Of a DNA stretch of 64,000 bases, positions 27,009-38,520 are shown in pieces (position 1 is the first letter of the stretch; each line of letters starts with the position of its first letter). Under the pieces are notes generated by a model. The model had not been told where the DNA came from. It ran no database searches and worked only from the letters and a program-made list of their open reading frames with translations. The position numbers were made by a program, and so were the translations under genes. Origin of the DNA: Arthrobacter globiformis (GTDB taxonomy: Bacteria; Actinomycetota; Actinomycetes; Actinomycetales; Micrococcaceae). The stretch covers positions 1,674,001 to 1,738,000 of the forward strand of contig NZ_JAUSXI010000001.1 in the NCBI RefSeq assembly GCF_030815865.1, read 5' to 3'.

Positions 27009-28445
27009 GTGGCTATTTCTGAACAACTGCCCGACGTCATCACGGACAAGGGTGAGAAGGCTACCTCTCGCGCCAAGCGAGCCAATTCAAAGACCGGTGC
27101 GGACACGAAAGACGCCGCAGCCGGTCTTGCTGTTTCCGGCCCACAGACTGAATCCCAGCCATCAGTCTCCACTTTCGTCATCGACACCTCGGTGCTGCTC
27201 TCCGACCCCCGCGCCCTGCTGCGGTTCGCGGAGCACGAAGTTATTGTGCCGATCGTGGTGATCACCGAACTTGAAGGGAAGCGGCATGACCCCGAACTCG
27301 GCTACTTCGCACGGAAGGCGCTCCGGCTCCTTGATGACCTTCGCATCCAGCACGGCGGGCTGAACCGGCCCATCCCGCTGGGCGACGCCGGCGGTACGCT
27401 CATGATCGAGATGAACCACATCTCGGCCGAAGTCCTGCCGGCCGGGTTCCGCGGCGGGGACAACGACAGCCGCATCCTCGCCGTCGCGAAGAACCTCTCC
27501 AACGAGGGGCGCAACGTCACCGTGGTGTCCAAGGATCTCCCCATGCGGGTCAAGGCCTCGGCCATGGGCCTGCTGGCCGACGAATACCGCAACGAGCTCG
27601 TTAAGGATTCCGGCTGGACCGGCGTCGCCGAGATCGATGCGAGCGACGAGGAGATCTCCACGCTCTACGGACACGAACCGGTCTTCATCCCGGCGGCTGC
27701 AGAGATGCCGGTCAACACCGGCCTTGTGGTGCTCTCCAGCCGCGGCTCGGCTCTCGGCCGTGTTGGTGCCGACAAGCAGGTCCGCCTGGTCAAGGGGGAC
27801 CGCGACATTTTCGGCCTCCACGGGCGCTCCGCGGAGCAGCGGCTCGCCATCGATCTGCTGATGGACCCCGCGGTGGGCATCGTGTCCCTGGGCGGGCGCG
27901 CGGGCACCGGTAAGTCGGCCCTTGCCCTGTGTGCCGGCCTGGAGGCGGTGCTGGAACGCCGCGAGCACCGTAAGGTGATCGTCTTCCGCCCGCTCTTCGC
28001 GGTAGGCGGCCAGGAGCTCGGCTACCTGCCGGGCTCGGAGCAGGAAAAGATGAACCCCTGGGCACAGGCGGTTTTCGACACCCTGGGCGCGCTCGTGAGC
28101 CAGGAGGTCGTGGAGGAGGTCATGGACCGGGGCATGCTGGAGGTCATGCCGCTGACCCACATCCGTGGACGCTCACTGCACGACGCCTTCGTGATCGTGG
28201 ACGAGGCCCAGTCGCTCGAAAAGAACGTCCTGCTGACCGTCATGAGCCGGATCGGGCAGAACTCGAAGATCGTCCTCACCCACGACGTCGCCCAGCGCGA
28301 CAACCTCCGGGTCGGACGGCACGACGGCGTCGCAGCCGTCGTAGAAACCCTGAAGGGCCACCCGCTCTTCGGCCACATCACCCTCACCCGCTCCGAACGC
28401 TCGCCCATCGCGGCACTCGTCACGGACCTGCTCGAAGGGGCGTAA
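27009..28445 (+). CDS. PIN-domain PhoH-family ATPase
   Basis: From GTG 27009 (GGAG five bases upstream) the protein has 478 residues. The N-terminal PIN nuclease-like domain begins at [16 protein letters not shown] and contains acidic residues in ITELEGKR and [12 protein letters not shown]. The C-terminal PhoH ATPase has Walker [13 protein letters not shown], Walker [12 protein letters not shown] and the [11 protein letters not shown] sensor region. The PIN-PhoH fusion (PhoH2, YlaK) is known from mycobacteria as an RNA helicase/ribonuclease. It is a single gene; the convergent side is closed by a palindromic repeat. Confidence 0.92.
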   Translation: MAISEQLPDVITDKGEKATSRAKRANSKTGADTKDAAAGLAVSGPQTESQPSVSTFVIDTSVLLSDPRALLRFAEHEVIVPIVVITELEGKRHDPELGYFARKALRLLDDLRIQHGGLNRPIPLGDAGGTLMIEMNHISAEVLPAGFRGGDNDSRILAVAKNLSNEGRNVTVVSKDLPMRVKASAMGLLADEYRNELVKDSGWTGVAEIDASDEEISTLYGHEPVFIPAAAEMPVNTGLVVLSSRGSALGRVGADKQVRLVKGDRDIFGLHGRSAEQRLAIDLLMDPAVGIVSLGGRAGTGKSALALCAGLEAVLERREHRKVIVFRPLFAVGGQELGYLPGSEQEKMNPWAQAVFDTLGALVSQEVVEEVMDRGMLEVMPLTHIRGRSLHDAFVIVDEAQSLEKNVLLTVMSRIGQNSKIVLTHDVAQRDNLRVGRHDGVAAVVETLKGHPLFGHITLTRSERSPIAALVTDLLEGA

Positions 28446-28580
28446 CTCACGGCGGGGTGCCGGGGCTGCGTTCCGCGGCAACGGCGCCCCGCCGTCGCTG
28501 GTTAAGCTTGCCGGAACCAGCGAGACTGCCGATTGACGTCGGTTCGCCAAATGTGGCCGCGCCGGCCCGCTGCGCCACTG

Positions 28581-28638
28581 CCGCTGGTTGAGCTGGTCGA
28601 AACCGGTTCCCCTCGGCTTCGATAAGCTCAACCAGCGG
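28581..28638. repeat. Palindromic repeat of the GGTTGAGCT...AGCTCAACC type
   Basis: CCGCTGGTTGAGCT (28581-28594) and its exact complement (28625-28638) form a 14-bp stem with imperfect inner pairing (GGTCGAA against TTCGAT). Repeats with this GGTTGAGCT/TCGA signature are common between genes of high-GC actinobacteria. This copy separates convergent genes, and its right arm supplies the stop codon of the GNAT gene (28628-28630). Confidence 0.75.
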
Positions 28639-29284
28639 CGACCCCCAGGAGGAACCTTGCCGTGGGTTCGTGGCCTTCCACCTTTAGGTGCCAGTCAGGG
28701 CGGCGGAAGCCTTCCGGGGTGAGGCGCACCCGCTGAACCGTCTCCTGCTTGCCGCCCCGGGACATGCGGGTGACGCCGTTCAGTTCGTAGCCGAGCGACC
28801 GGGAGACGCCCAGGGAGGCGGCGTTCCAGTCGGCGGCGTCAGATTCGCAGACTTCTGCGCCGAGCCAGTCAAAGGCGTAAAGCGCCACCGCCGCCCGCAT
28901 CTCCTTGCCGAAGCCGCGGCCCTGCGCGCTCTTCCGCAGCCATGACCCGCTCGCGACTGTGCGGAGGGCCGTAAAGTCCCTCGCCGCGATGTCCTGGCAG
29001 CCGAGGAAGGTGTCCTCGTGCCAGACGCCCAGCGTCAGCGTCCATGACTCGGGGGTGGAGGCGGCACGGCATTGCCAATACCAGCGGGCCATGTTGGCTC
29101 CCAGGTCGCCGGCTGGGACAGCGGTCCAGGGTGTGCTGAACGGGTTGCGGCCCTGTTCGTGGATACCACTGGCCGCCGCTTCAACCGCGGCAGGGATGTG
29201 GTCGTCGCGCAGTGGCCGCAGCGTGAGCCGGGGAGTGGCCAAGGTGAGCGCGAATGGAGGCCACACGGAGATCAGCTCGGTCAT
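28628..29284 (-). CDS. GNAT N-acetyltransferase, RimJ/RimL-like
   Basis: The 218-residue protein opens with TPRLTLRPLRDDHIPA, the start typical of RimJ/RimL-type acetyltransferases. It has the acetyl-CoA loop KSAQGRGFGKEMRAAV and the late motif NAASLGVSRSLGYELNGV. Such enzymes acetylate protein N-termini or small amines; the substrate is unknown. TAGGCT at 29291-29296 ends six bases before the ATG. The stop codon lies inside the palindromic repeat, so the last residues (GVAAG) are read from repeat-flanking DNA. Confidence 0.88.
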   Translation of the reverse strand: MTELISVWPPFALTLATPRLTLRPLRDDHIPAAVEAAASGIHEQGRNPFSTPWTAVPAGDLGANMARWYWQCRAASTPESWTLTLGVWHEDTFLGCQDIAARDFTALRTVASGSWLRKSAQGRGFGKEMRAAVALYAFDWLGAEVCESDAADWNAASLGVSRSLGYELNGVTRMSRGGKQETVQRVRLTPEGFRRPDWHLKVEGHEPTARFLLGVAAG

Positions 29285-29335
29285 GCCGGAAGCCTAGCCG
29301 ATGCAGGCCCCGCCTATGCCGCTGCGGCACCGCCG

Positions 29336-29890
29336 TCAGCTGGTGTGGTGCGACAGGCCGAGGGACAGCCGGGTATTGCCGGGCCCCTCCAGCACCAGGG
29401 CAATCGCCTGGTTGGGAAGCTCAAAGACCATGGTGGCGTCCGCGGTATCTCCCTGCCGGAGCTGCGCTTTCGCCGGTGACGTCCAGAGCGGATGAATGCT
29501 GTTGGCGCCCAGCCCCGTCACCGAGAACTGCGACGTGTCCAGCGTGATGCCTGCACCTTCGAGAGCCGTGAACTGAACCAGAATCCTCACCCGGTGGGTC
29601 CCCGCGGACGGGCCCTCGTCCAGGACCTGGACTCGTTCCGGCGGAAGCCAGCCGTCCTTTTCCAGCGGGATGATGCCATTGACCCGCGCCGTTCCGCCGG
29701 GGATCACCGCGCTCGCGCCCAGCGGGGTGCTGGCCTCCGGCTTGGCCGTAAGGAAGAGATATCCCAGCACGAGCCCCAGGGCGCAAAGCAGGGAGAGTGG
29801 GATCACCAGCAGCTTCCGACGGCGCGGGGTACCGGTCCTGCCGGTGGCGGCCGTGTCAGGTGTCGATACGTCTGGAGCCATGGTTGACAT
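29336..29890 (-). CDS. Membrane-anchored protein of unknown function
   Basis: From ATG 29890 the protein has 184 residues: a short polar cytoplasmic part, a signal-anchor helix (LLVIPLSLLCALGLVLGYLFL) and an extracytoplasmic beta-rich domain (HRVRILVQFTALEG, TLDTSQFSVTGLG, ATMVFELPNQAIALVLEG) suggesting an Ig-like sandwich. I recognise no family. CAAACT at 29897-29902 ends six bases before the ATG; an upstream in-frame codon at 29935 lacks support. Neighbours give no functional hint. Confidence 0.7.
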   Translation of the reverse strand: MSTMAPDVSTPDTAATGRTGTPRRRKLLVIPLSLLCALGLVLGYLFLTAKPEASTPLGASAVIPGGTARVNGIIPLEKDGWLPPERVQVLDEGPSAGTHRVRILVQFTALEGAGITLDTSQFSVTGLGANSIHPLWTSPAKAQLRQGDTADATMVFELPNQAIALVLEGPGNTRLSLGLSHHTS

Positions 29891-29983
29891 GGCATGAGTT
29901 TGCGGCCGGCAGGTTGGAAAAAACCTGCGCGGCACCCCGCATTCCGGGTGGCCCGACAGGCGGGGTTCGACAGGCTGGGTTCG

Positions 29984-30766
29984 TCAGGCGGGGTTGGGAC
30001 GCAGCGGCCACTGGATGTGCTCGCGCACATCAGTGAGGTTCATCGGTTCCGCCACGAAAAGATCGTCCAGCATGTACTCATCCACGGCCAGGATCCGGAT
30101 GCAGTGCCCGGGAATCTGCCCCTCGCCGTCGAGCGGTCCGGCGGAGACGCACACTCCGGTCCCGGCATCAATGCGGATTCTGGTCCGGCCCGGTCCGCAC
30201 AGGGGTGCTGCCGGATCCAGCGGACGGTACCCGGCATTCGGTGAGACCACGGTTTCCAGCGCCGCGCGGCCTTCGTGCGTCACCTCCTGAACGGGCTCCA
30301 ACAGTTCGACGGCGTTGGCATTCGGGAACTCCAGCGGCACCGGGGCATTTCCCGCCAGCTCCACCGGATCCAGTGCAGCAGCGAACCGGCCGTTTCCGAA
30401 TGAGGGTTCGCCGTACGCGGCCTCCGGGCGGCGCCGCACCAGCCCGCCGTCGTCGTAGACCGGCGTCACCAGATGCGCGGGAAGAAGCCACGACTTCCGG
30501 GTGGCGCTGATGTACAGGCCGTCACGGGAATCGTTGATGCCCGTGGTGCTGCCGAGCAGCGTGCCGTTGTCGGACTCCAGGCGCAGCGCGCCGGGGCGGC
30601 GCAGCCAGGCGCGGACGGTACCGCTGCCGGGAGTTTCGGTGTATTCGAAGCGCAGGGACTGCCATTTCCACGGGGACGAGCGGCACAGGTTGCGAAAGGA
30701 GGCGGCCGACGTGGGCGTCGCACCGCCGCCGTGTTCCTGCCGGTGTTTGGCGTCCCAGGTCCCCAT
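29984..30766 (-). CDS. Uncharacterised protein, possibly lipoprotein-carrier-like fold
   Basis: The protein has 260 residues, no signal peptide and no membrane helix. The pattern LRFEYTETPGSGTVRAWLRRPGALRLE near the start (two segments of a beta sheet) and ALETVVSPN later faintly recall LolA/RseB-like sheets, but I cannot claim homology. TAAACT at 30773-30778 ends six bases before ATG 30766, which I prefer to GTG 30772. It is divergent from the prepilin peptidase gene. Confidence 0.65.
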   Translation of the reverse strand: MGTWDAKHRQEHGGGATPTSAASFRNLCRSSPWKWQSLRFEYTETPGSGTVRAWLRRPGALRLESDNGTLLGSTTGINDSRDGLYISATRKSWLLPAHLVTPVYDDGGLVRRRPEAAYGEPSFGNGRFAAALDPVELAGNAPVPLEFPNANAVELLEPVQEVTHEGRAALETVVSPNAGYRPLDPAAPLCGPGRTRIRIDAGTGVCVSAGPLDGEGQIPGHCIRILAVDEYMLDDLFVAEPMNLTDVREHIQWPLRPNPA

Positions 30767-30824
30767 ATCCACAGTTTACGCGCGGCCCCGGGCGGCCGGC
30801 GGGCCAATCCAGTAGCATCCGAGA

Positions 30825-31379
30825 GTGATCCAACGACTTGACGGACTATGGGAAGCGGCACCACTCGCGTTCTGGCTGCTGCTGGCCGCGTGCGCCTACT
30901 TCGCCGTGATGGCGGTGCGGCTCACGGTCATCGACGTGCGGCACCATCTCCTGCCGAACCGGATTGTCTTTCCCTCCTATGGCATTGCCGGTGTGCTGCT
31001 GCTGGGGGCGGTGCTCACCCTCGCGACGGTGGAACCGTCCGGACTGCCCGACGGCGCGGCCCGCCTTTTCGGGGTGCCCGCGCTGAGGATTGCGGCCGGG
31101 GGAGCGGTACTGTGGCTCTTCTACTTCGTGCTGCGGCTGGTGTATCCGCCCGGCATGGGCTTCGGGGACGTGAAACTCGCCGGCGTCCTGGGGCTGTACC
31201 TGGGCTACCTCGGCTGGCCGCATGTCTTTGCCGGGACGTTCGCAGCGTTCCTGCTCGGCGGCCTTTGGAGCATCGGCCTGCTGGTACTGCGGCGCGGGAC
31301 GCTCAAATCGGCCATTCCGTTCGGGCCGTTCATGCTGGCGGGGGCCGCGGCGGCGATGGTCCTGCTGCCCGCGGGTTAG
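30825..31379 (+). CDS. Prepilin peptidase, A24 family (short TadV/CpaA type)
   Basis: The 184-residue polytopic aspartic protease has the first catalytic Asp in VIDVRHHLLPNRIV and the second in GMGFGDVKLAG. The N-terminal methyltransferase domain of PilD is absent, as in TadV/CpaA enzymes. It would cut leader peptides of type IV or Flp pilins at the membrane. No pilin or tad gene is in the window, so its substrate is encoded elsewhere. TAGCAT at 30813-30818 ends six bases before GTG 30825 (leaderless). Confidence 0.88.
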   Translation: MIQRLDGLWEAAPLAFWLLLAACAYFAVMAVRLTVIDVRHHLLPNRIVFPSYGIAGVLLLGAVLTLATVEPSGLPDGAARLFGVPALRIAAGGAVLWLFYFVLRLVYPPGMGFGDVKLAGVLGLYLGYLGWPHVFAGTFAAFLLGGLWSIGLLVLRRGTLKSAIPFGPFMLAGAAAAMVLLPAG

Positions 31380-31439
31380 CTGCGGGCAGGGGCATTGGAC
31401 GCGGTGCGGCGCGGGCACCGGTCCGGCTAGGCTAAACCT

Positions 31440-31910
31440 ATGCCGGCACCCGAATTTGTCCTGAAGCTCCGGGAAAAAATCGGCCACGACCCGCTGTGGG
31501 TTCCTGCTGTGCGGGGTGTGGTGTTTAACGACGACGGCCACATCCTGCTGGGCCAGAGGTCCGACAACGGCAGGTGGACCTTGATTACAGGGATGCTGGA
31601 GCCCGGTGAGCATCCCGCGCCCGGACTGCTGCGGGAGATCTTCGAAGAGACCGCCGTCGTGGCCGAAACGGAGCGGATGGTGTCCGTCGGTGTAGTAGGG
31701 CCGGTGACGTTCCCTAACGGCGACGTCTGCGATTTCCTGGACATCGTGTTCCGCTGCCGCCACGTCTCCGGTGAGGCGCGGGTGAACGACGACGAGTCCC
31801 TGGCCGTGGGCTGGTTTGCGTTGGACGGGTTACCGGATCTGCAGCCTGGAGACCGGGAATGCATCCGCCGTGCACTGCTGCCGGGGGACTCAGTCCACTA
31901 CGAGCCCTGA
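31440..31910 (+). CDS. Nudix hydrolase
   Basis: The 156-residue protein has the Nudix box GMLEPGEHPAPGLLREIFEE followed by TAV, where the usual Gly after EE is replaced by Thr-Ala, with metal-binding glutamates intact. The N-terminal WVPAVRGVVFNDDGHILLGQR strand order is typical of ADP-ribose or nucleotide-sugar pyrophosphatases, but the substrate is not readable. TAGGCT at 31428-31433 ends six bases before the ATG. It contains a rare TTA codon at 31830. Convergent with the MFS gene. Confidence 0.9.
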   Translation: MPAPEFVLKLREKIGHDPLWVPAVRGVVFNDDGHILLGQRSDNGRWTLITGMLEPGEHPAPGLLREIFEETAVVAETERMVSVGVVGPVTFPNGDVCDFLDIVFRCRHVSGEARVNDDESLAVGWFALDGLPDLQPGDRECIRRALLPGDSVHYEP

Positions 31911-31927
31911 GTTCCCCGGCAGCTCTT

Positions 31928-34218
<2,291 letters not shown>

Positions 34219-34229
34219 ATAGTGAAGTT

Positions 34230-34254
34230 TTGCACTAATACTGGTTTAGTGCAA
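34230..34254. promoter_or_regulatory. Operator of the TetR-MFS operon
   Basis: TTGCACTAA (34230-34238) and TTAGTGCAA (34246-34254) form a perfect 9-bp inverted repeat with a seven-base spacer. It is AT-rich, spans the expected promoter and lies immediately before the regulator's start codon. Confidence 0.75.
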
Positions 34255-34306
34255 TTTGGTCGACGGGTTCTCCCGCCGACGCAGTCGCAGCCATTCCCTA
34301 GGGGAT

Positions 34307-34369
34307 GAGTTTTTGTCCACATATCGCGACTTCGGGAGCCTCTAAGTGGCGATATCTGGACAAAAACTC
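34307..34369. repeat. Palindromic intergenic repeat, copy B
   Basis: GAGTTTTTGTCCA and TGGACAAAAACTC form a perfect 13-bp terminal stem. An inner stem ATATCGCGACTT/AAGTGGCGATAT has one mismatch. Length, ends and core resemble the element at 11047-11114. It sits between the tetR operator and the fumC 3' end. Confidence 0.75.
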
Positions 34370-34380
34370 CAAGCAGAACG

Positions 34381-34425
34381 ACGACGGCCGCCCGCCTTCG
34401 CTGGAAGGTGGGCGGCCGCCGTCGT
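34381..34425 (-). terminator. Probable terminator of fumC
   Basis: ACGACGGCCGCCCGCCTT pairs with AAGGTGGGCGGCCGCCGTCGT apart from a three-base bulge and one G-U pair. It begins 23 bases beyond the fumC stop codon. Confidence 0.6.
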
Positions 34426-34447
34426 ACCTAAGGGAGGCGGTGGGGAC

Positions 34448-35875
34448 TTATGCCTTGTGGGCCGGAGCCGTCATCGTGGTGACATCCAGTGCCTTGTCCA
34501 GGTCGGCTTCGGAAACCTTGCCTTCGCCTTCACCGACGAAGCCGAGCTTCTCGGTGGCCTGTCGGACGGTCAGGCCCTCCTTGACAGCGGTCTTGGCGAT
34601 CTTGGCGGCGTTTTCGTATCCGATGAACTTGTTCAGCGGGGTAACGATCGACGGCGAAGCCTCGGCGAGGAAGCGGGCACGCTCGACGTTGGCGGTGATG
34701 CCGTCGATCATCTTGTCTGCCATGACGCGGCTGGTGTTGGCCAGCAGGCGGACGGACTCGAGCAGGTTCGCGGCCATGACCGGGATGCCGACGTTCAGTT
34801 CGAAGGCGCCGTTGGTGCCGGACCAGGCGATGGCGGTGTCGTTCCCGATGACCTGGGCGCAGACCATGATGGAGGCTTCGCAGATGACCGGGTTGACCTT
34901 GCCCGGCATGATCGACGAGCCCGGCTGCAGGTCCGGGATGGCGATTTCGCCGAGGCCCGTGTTGGGGCCAGAGCCCATCCAGCGCAGATCATTGTTGATC
35001 TTCATGAAGGAGATGGCAATGTTGCGCAGCTGGCTGGAGGCTTCGATGAGGCCGTCGCGGTTGGCCTGTGCCTCGAAGTGGTCGCGGGCCTCGGTCAGCG
35101 GCAGGCCGGTGTCGGTGGCGAGCAGCTCGATGACGCGCTCCGGGAAGCCGGCCGGGGTGTTGATGCCGGTGCCCACGGCGGTGCCGCCCAGCGGCACTTC
35201 GGCCACGCGGGGGAGCGCGGCGTTGATGCGTTCGATGCCGTAGCGGACCTGCGCTGCGTAGCCGCCGAATTCCTGGCCCAGGGTGACCGGGGTGGCGTCC
35301 ATGAGGTGGGTGCGGCCGGACTTGACGACGTCCTTGAACTCAACGGCCTTGCGCTCCAGCGATTCGGCGAGGTAGCCGAGGGCCGGAATGAGGTCGTTGA
35401 TCAGGGCCGAAGTGGCTGCAACGTGGACGGAGGTGGGGAACACGTCGTTCGAGGACTGCGAGGCGTTGACATGGTCGTTGGGGTGGACCACCTTGTCGCT
35501 GCCGGCTGCCTTCAGGGCGCGCGTAGCCAGTTCAGCGAGGACCTCGTTGGTGTTCATGTTCGAGGACGTGCCGGAGCCGGTCTGGAAAACGTCGATGGGG
35601 AAGTCGCCGTCGTACTTGCCCGTAGCCACCTCGTCGGCAGCTTCCGCGATCGCCTTGGCCAGCTCGCCGTCGAGCACACCCAGTTCAGCGTTGGCCTGGG
35701 CAGCGGCCTTCTTGACCCGGGCCAGCGCCTCAATGTGCGCACGTTCCAAGGTTTTTCCGGAGATCGGGAAGTTCTCGACTGCACGTTGCGTCTGCGCGCG
35801 GTACAGGGCGTTCACGGGGACGCGGACTTCGCCCATCGTGTCATGTTCAATGCGGAACTCTTCAGTGGAAGTCAT
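34448..35875 (-). CDS. fumC: Class II fumarate hydratase
   Basis: The 475-residue enzyme has [12 protein letters not shown] near residue 105, the [13 protein letters not shown] segment and the superfamily signature [12 protein letters not shown] near residue 325. It interconverts fumarate and malate in the TCA cycle as a soluble tetramer. TAAGCT at 35882-35887 ends six bases before the ATG, a leaderless start. The order fumC, carbonic anhydrase, DUF4245, glpX is common in actinobacteria. Confidence 0.95.
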   Translation of the reverse strand: MTSTEEFRIEHDTMGEVRVPVNALYRAQTQRAVENFPISGKTLERAHIEALARVKKAAAQANAELGVLDGELAKAIAEAADEVATGKYDGDFPIDVFQTGSGTSSNMNTNEVLAELATRALKAAGSDKVVHPNDHVNASQSSNDVFPTSVHVAATSALINDLIPALGYLAESLERKAVEFKDVVKSGRTHLMDATPVTLGQEFGGYAAQVRYGIERINAALPRVAEVPLGGTAVGTGINTPAGFPERVIELLATDTGLPLTEARDHFEAQANRDGLIEASSQLRNIAISFMKINNDLRWMGSGPNTGLGEIAIPDLQPGSSIMPGKVNPVICEASIMVCAQVIGNDTAIAWSGTNGAFELNVGIPVMAANLLESVRLLANTSRVMADKMIDGITANVERARFLAEASPSIVTPLNKFIGYENAAKIAKTAVKEGLTVRQATEKLGFVGEGEGKVSEADLDKALDVTTMTAPAHKA

Positions 35876-35962
35876 GGGGCTAGCTTAGGACGCCCGGGCG
35901 CCGCACCGAAAACCGTGAACGGCTTGCTACAGGCGGCCCGCCCGGGCGCTTTGCGGAAGCTT

Positions 35963-36577
35963 TTAGAGGTCTCCGATTCCGGAAACAAGCTCCGCGCGGC
36001 CGTCGGCGAGGCTGTAGGACAGGCCGATCACCGCTGCCCGGCCCGACTCGATTGCGTCCGAAATCACACGCGAGCTGTCCACGAGGCGCTGTGAGGTCTG
36101 CTTGACGTGCTCCACCACCATCTCATTGACCTCAGTTTGGTCGTTCCGCAGGGAGGTGAGGACCGACGGTGTGATGCGCTCGACGAGGTCCCGGATAAAG
36201 CCCGTCGGCATCTGGCCGGTCTCGACGGCGGACTTCGTAGCGGTGACCGCGCCGCAGCTGTCATGGCCGAGCACCACGATCAGCGGCACGCCCAGCACGC
36301 CGATGCTGTACTCGAGCGAGCCGAGGACGGCGTCGTCAATGACCTGGCCCGCGGTCCGGACGACGAAGACGTCGCCGAGTCCGACGTCGAAAATGATCTC
36401 GGCGGCGAGCCGCGAGTCGGAGCAGCCGAAGATCACCGCGAAGGGATGCTGGGTCTCCACCAGGGATGAGCGCCGGGAAGCGTCCTGGTTCGGGTGCGAG
36501 GATTCACTGTTAACGAAGCGTTCGTTGCCTTCGCGCAGACGGCGCCAGGCCAGGGCAGGGGTCAGGTAAGTGGTCAC
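35963..36577 (-). CDS. Beta-class carbonic anhydrase
   Basis: The 204-residue protein has all zinc ligands: Cys in FGCSDSRLAAE, and His and Cys in VLGHDSCGAV, plus the Asp-Arg dyad. It hydrates CO2 to bicarbonate in the cytoplasm. TAAAGT at 36584-36589 ends six bases before GTG 36577. That box lies just beyond the 3' end of the preceding DUF4245 gene, so this gene has its own promoter. Confidence 0.93.
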   Translation of the reverse strand: MTTYLTPALAWRRLREGNERFVNSESSHPNQDASRRSSLVETQHPFAVIFGCSDSRLAAEIIFDVGLGDVFVVRTAGQVIDDAVLGSLEYSIGVLGVPLIVVLGHDSCGAVTATKSAVETGQMPTGFIRDLVERITPSVLTSLRNDQTEVNEMVVEHVKQTSQRLVDSSRVISDAIESGRAAVIGLSYSLADGRAELVSGIGDL

Positions 36578-36586
36578 GGCCCCACT

Positions 36587-37264
36587 TTACGGCGCGAGGC
36601 TCGCCGAGGGGGAAACGGTGACAGCGGGGTTACTTTCCAGGGATTTGACGACTGCGGCAGCCAGGACTGCGAATTCCTCCAGGTTAGCGTCGCCGGCCAG
36701 GACCACGGTGGTTCCGCGGTAGGCGAGCACCATGCTCTTCTCGCCCTTGCCCGTGTCATGGAGTTCCCACTCCCTGCCGCCGGCGTCGCGCGTGCCGGTG
36801 ACCGGGGCGTTCTTGGTCTGCTGCACGAGCCAGCTGGGGTTGGCCTTGCTGGTCTGGGTCAGGCCGATGAATTTTTCCTTCGGGGTCACGTATCCGACCT
36901 CCCAGGCCGCAACGCCCGTGCCGCCGGCCGCCGCCCAGCGGGCGTAATTCGGGTGGAATGTGTCGCCCGCCGCGGGGGCCACCGGTGTGAATCCCGCCAC
37001 ACCCGCGGCGTTCTGGGCCACGGCGCTGACGTCGATGTTGGGGCGGAAGCCGTCCGACTTCGGGGACGGATTCATCAGGACGATGGGCAGGAACGCCGCG
37101 ATGCTCACCAGCAGGGCGATGATCATTCCGATCACCGAGGCATTGGCCCGTTTCGCGGCTGCCGCGGGGATTACGGGCTTGATGGGCTGGCCGGCCGGCG
37201 AGGGGGAGGGGGCGGAAGCCTGCACGCGGCTCGAGGGGGCGGACTGGTCCTGCGTATCACTCAC
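36587..37264 (-). CDS. DUF4245 membrane-anchored protein
   Basis: From GTG 37264 the protein has 225 residues: a Pro/Ser-rich cytoplasmic start, one helix (ANASVIGMIIALLVSIAAFLPIVLM) and an extracytoplasmic domain (YARWAAAGGTGVAAWEVGYVTP, VLAYRGTTVVLAG). The family usually lies next to glpX and has no assigned function. GACTAT at 37271-37276 ends six bases before GTG 37264; ATG 37282 is the alternative and would add six residues. Divergent from glpX. Confidence 0.83.
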   Translation of the reverse strand: MSDTQDQSAPSSRVQASAPSPSPAGQPIKPVIPAAAAKRANASVIGMIIALLVSIAAFLPIVLMNPSPKSDGFRPNIDVSAVAQNAAGVAGFTPVAPAAGDTFHPNYARWAAAGGTGVAAWEVGYVTPKEKFIGLTQTSKANPSWLVQQTKNAPVTGTRDAGGREWELHDTGKGEKSMVLAYRGTTVVLAGDANLEEFAVLAAAVVKSLESNPAVTVSPSASLAP

Positions 37265-37458
37265 CCTTCTATAGTCGCCCATGCGGGGCCCGAACTCACA
37301 TTCGAGCCGACGGCGGTGAGGCCCGCCGTCCGTTACGCGGCGTGGTCATCCCACCCCCGGGCCCCGCGGTGGCGACTATGATCAGTTACAGGGAATCACC
37401 GCGATGGTCGGCTCAGGCCTCGCGGGTCCAATGATCGCCACTCGAAGAAGAGGTTCAC

Positions 37459-38496
37459 GTGTCACCAGCGTCCATGACCCAGAAGTACTCAACGCTTTCC
37501 CCGTCGCTCGCCGTCGGAATAGACGAGCCGGACCGCAACCTCGCCCTTGAACTTGTCCGCGTGACCGAAGCCGCGGCGATCGCCGGCGGCCACTGGGTTG
37601 GATTCGGCGACAAGAACAAGGCCGACGGCGCCGCCGTCGATGCCATGCGCTCCTTCCTCCAGACCGTCCACTTCAACGGCGTCGTGGTCATCGGTGAAGG
37701 CGAAAAGGACGAAGCCCCAATGCTGTTCAACGGCGAACAGGTTGGTGACGGCACCGGTCCTGAGTGCGACGTCGCCGTCGACCCCATCGACGGAACCCGC
37801 CTGACCGCGCTGGGCATCAACAACGCCCTGGCCGTCCTGGCCGTCGCCGAACGCGGCTCCATGTTTGACCCCTCCGCCGTGTTCTACATGGAGAAGCTGG
37901 TCACCGGACCTGAAGCCGCCGACATGGTTGATCTGCGTTTACCCGTCAAGCAGAACCTGCACCTGATCGCCAAGGCCAAGGGCGTGAAGGTCAACCAGCT
38001 CAACGTCATGATCCTGGACCGTGACCGCCACCGCCCGCTGGTCGAGGAGATCCGCGATGCTGGCGCGCGCACCAAATTCATCATGGACGGCGACGTTGCA
38101 GGTGCCATCGCGGCTGCCCGCTCCGGCACCGGCGTGGACGCCCTCATGGGCATCGGCGGAACCCCGGAGGGCATCGTGGCGGCCTGCGCCATCAAGTCCC
38201 TCGGCGGCGTGATCCAGGGTCGGCTGTGGCCGACCAGCGACGACGAGAAGCAGAAGGCGATCGACGCCGGCCACGACCTCGAGCGGGTCCTGTCCACCAA
38301 CGACCTCGTCACCAGCGACAACTGCTACTTCGCCGCCACCGGCATCACCGACGGCGACCTCCTCAAGGGCGTGCGCTACTCCAAGGACAAGGTCCTGACG
38401 CAGTCGATCGTCATGCGCTCCAAGTCTGGCACCATCCGTTTTGTGGACGGCGAGCACCAGGCCAGCAAGTGGGAAGGCTACGCCCGCAAGAGCTAG
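37459..38496 (+). CDS. glpX: Class II fructose-1,6-bisphosphatase
   Basis: The 345-residue enzyme has the GlpX metal sites VVIGEGEKDEAPML and DVAVDPIDGTRL and the IMDGDVAGAIAA segment. It dephosphorylates fructose-1,6-bisphosphate in gluconeogenesis and is the main such enzyme in actinobacteria. GTG 37459 has GAAGAAGAGG upstream; ATG 37474 is possible. It contains a TTA codon at 37939, rare in this GC-rich genome. Confidence 0.94.
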   Translation: MSPASMTQKYSTLSPSLAVGIDEPDRNLALELVRVTEAAAIAGGHWVGFGDKNKADGAAVDAMRSFLQTVHFNGVVVIGEGEKDEAPMLFNGEQVGDGTGPECDVAVDPIDGTRLTALGINNALAVLAVAERGSMFDPSAVFYMEKLVTGPEAADMVDLRLPVKQNLHLIAKAKGVKVNQLNVMILDRDRHRPLVEEIRDAGARTKFIMDGDVAGAIAAARSGTGVDALMGIGGTPEGIVAACAIKSLGGVIQGRLWPTSDDEKQKAIDAGHDLERVLSTNDLVTSDNCYFAATGITDGDLLKGVRYSKDKVLTQSIVMRSKSGTIRFVDGEHQASKWEGYARKS

Positions 38497-38520
38497 CCTT
38501 TAGGGCTTTCCCAGCGCCTT

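Noticed and set aside
37264..37282. ATG 37282 as the DUF4245 start
   Set aside because: No ribosome site is seen, and the GACTAT box is correctly spaced for GTG 37264 but would lie inside the longer frame.
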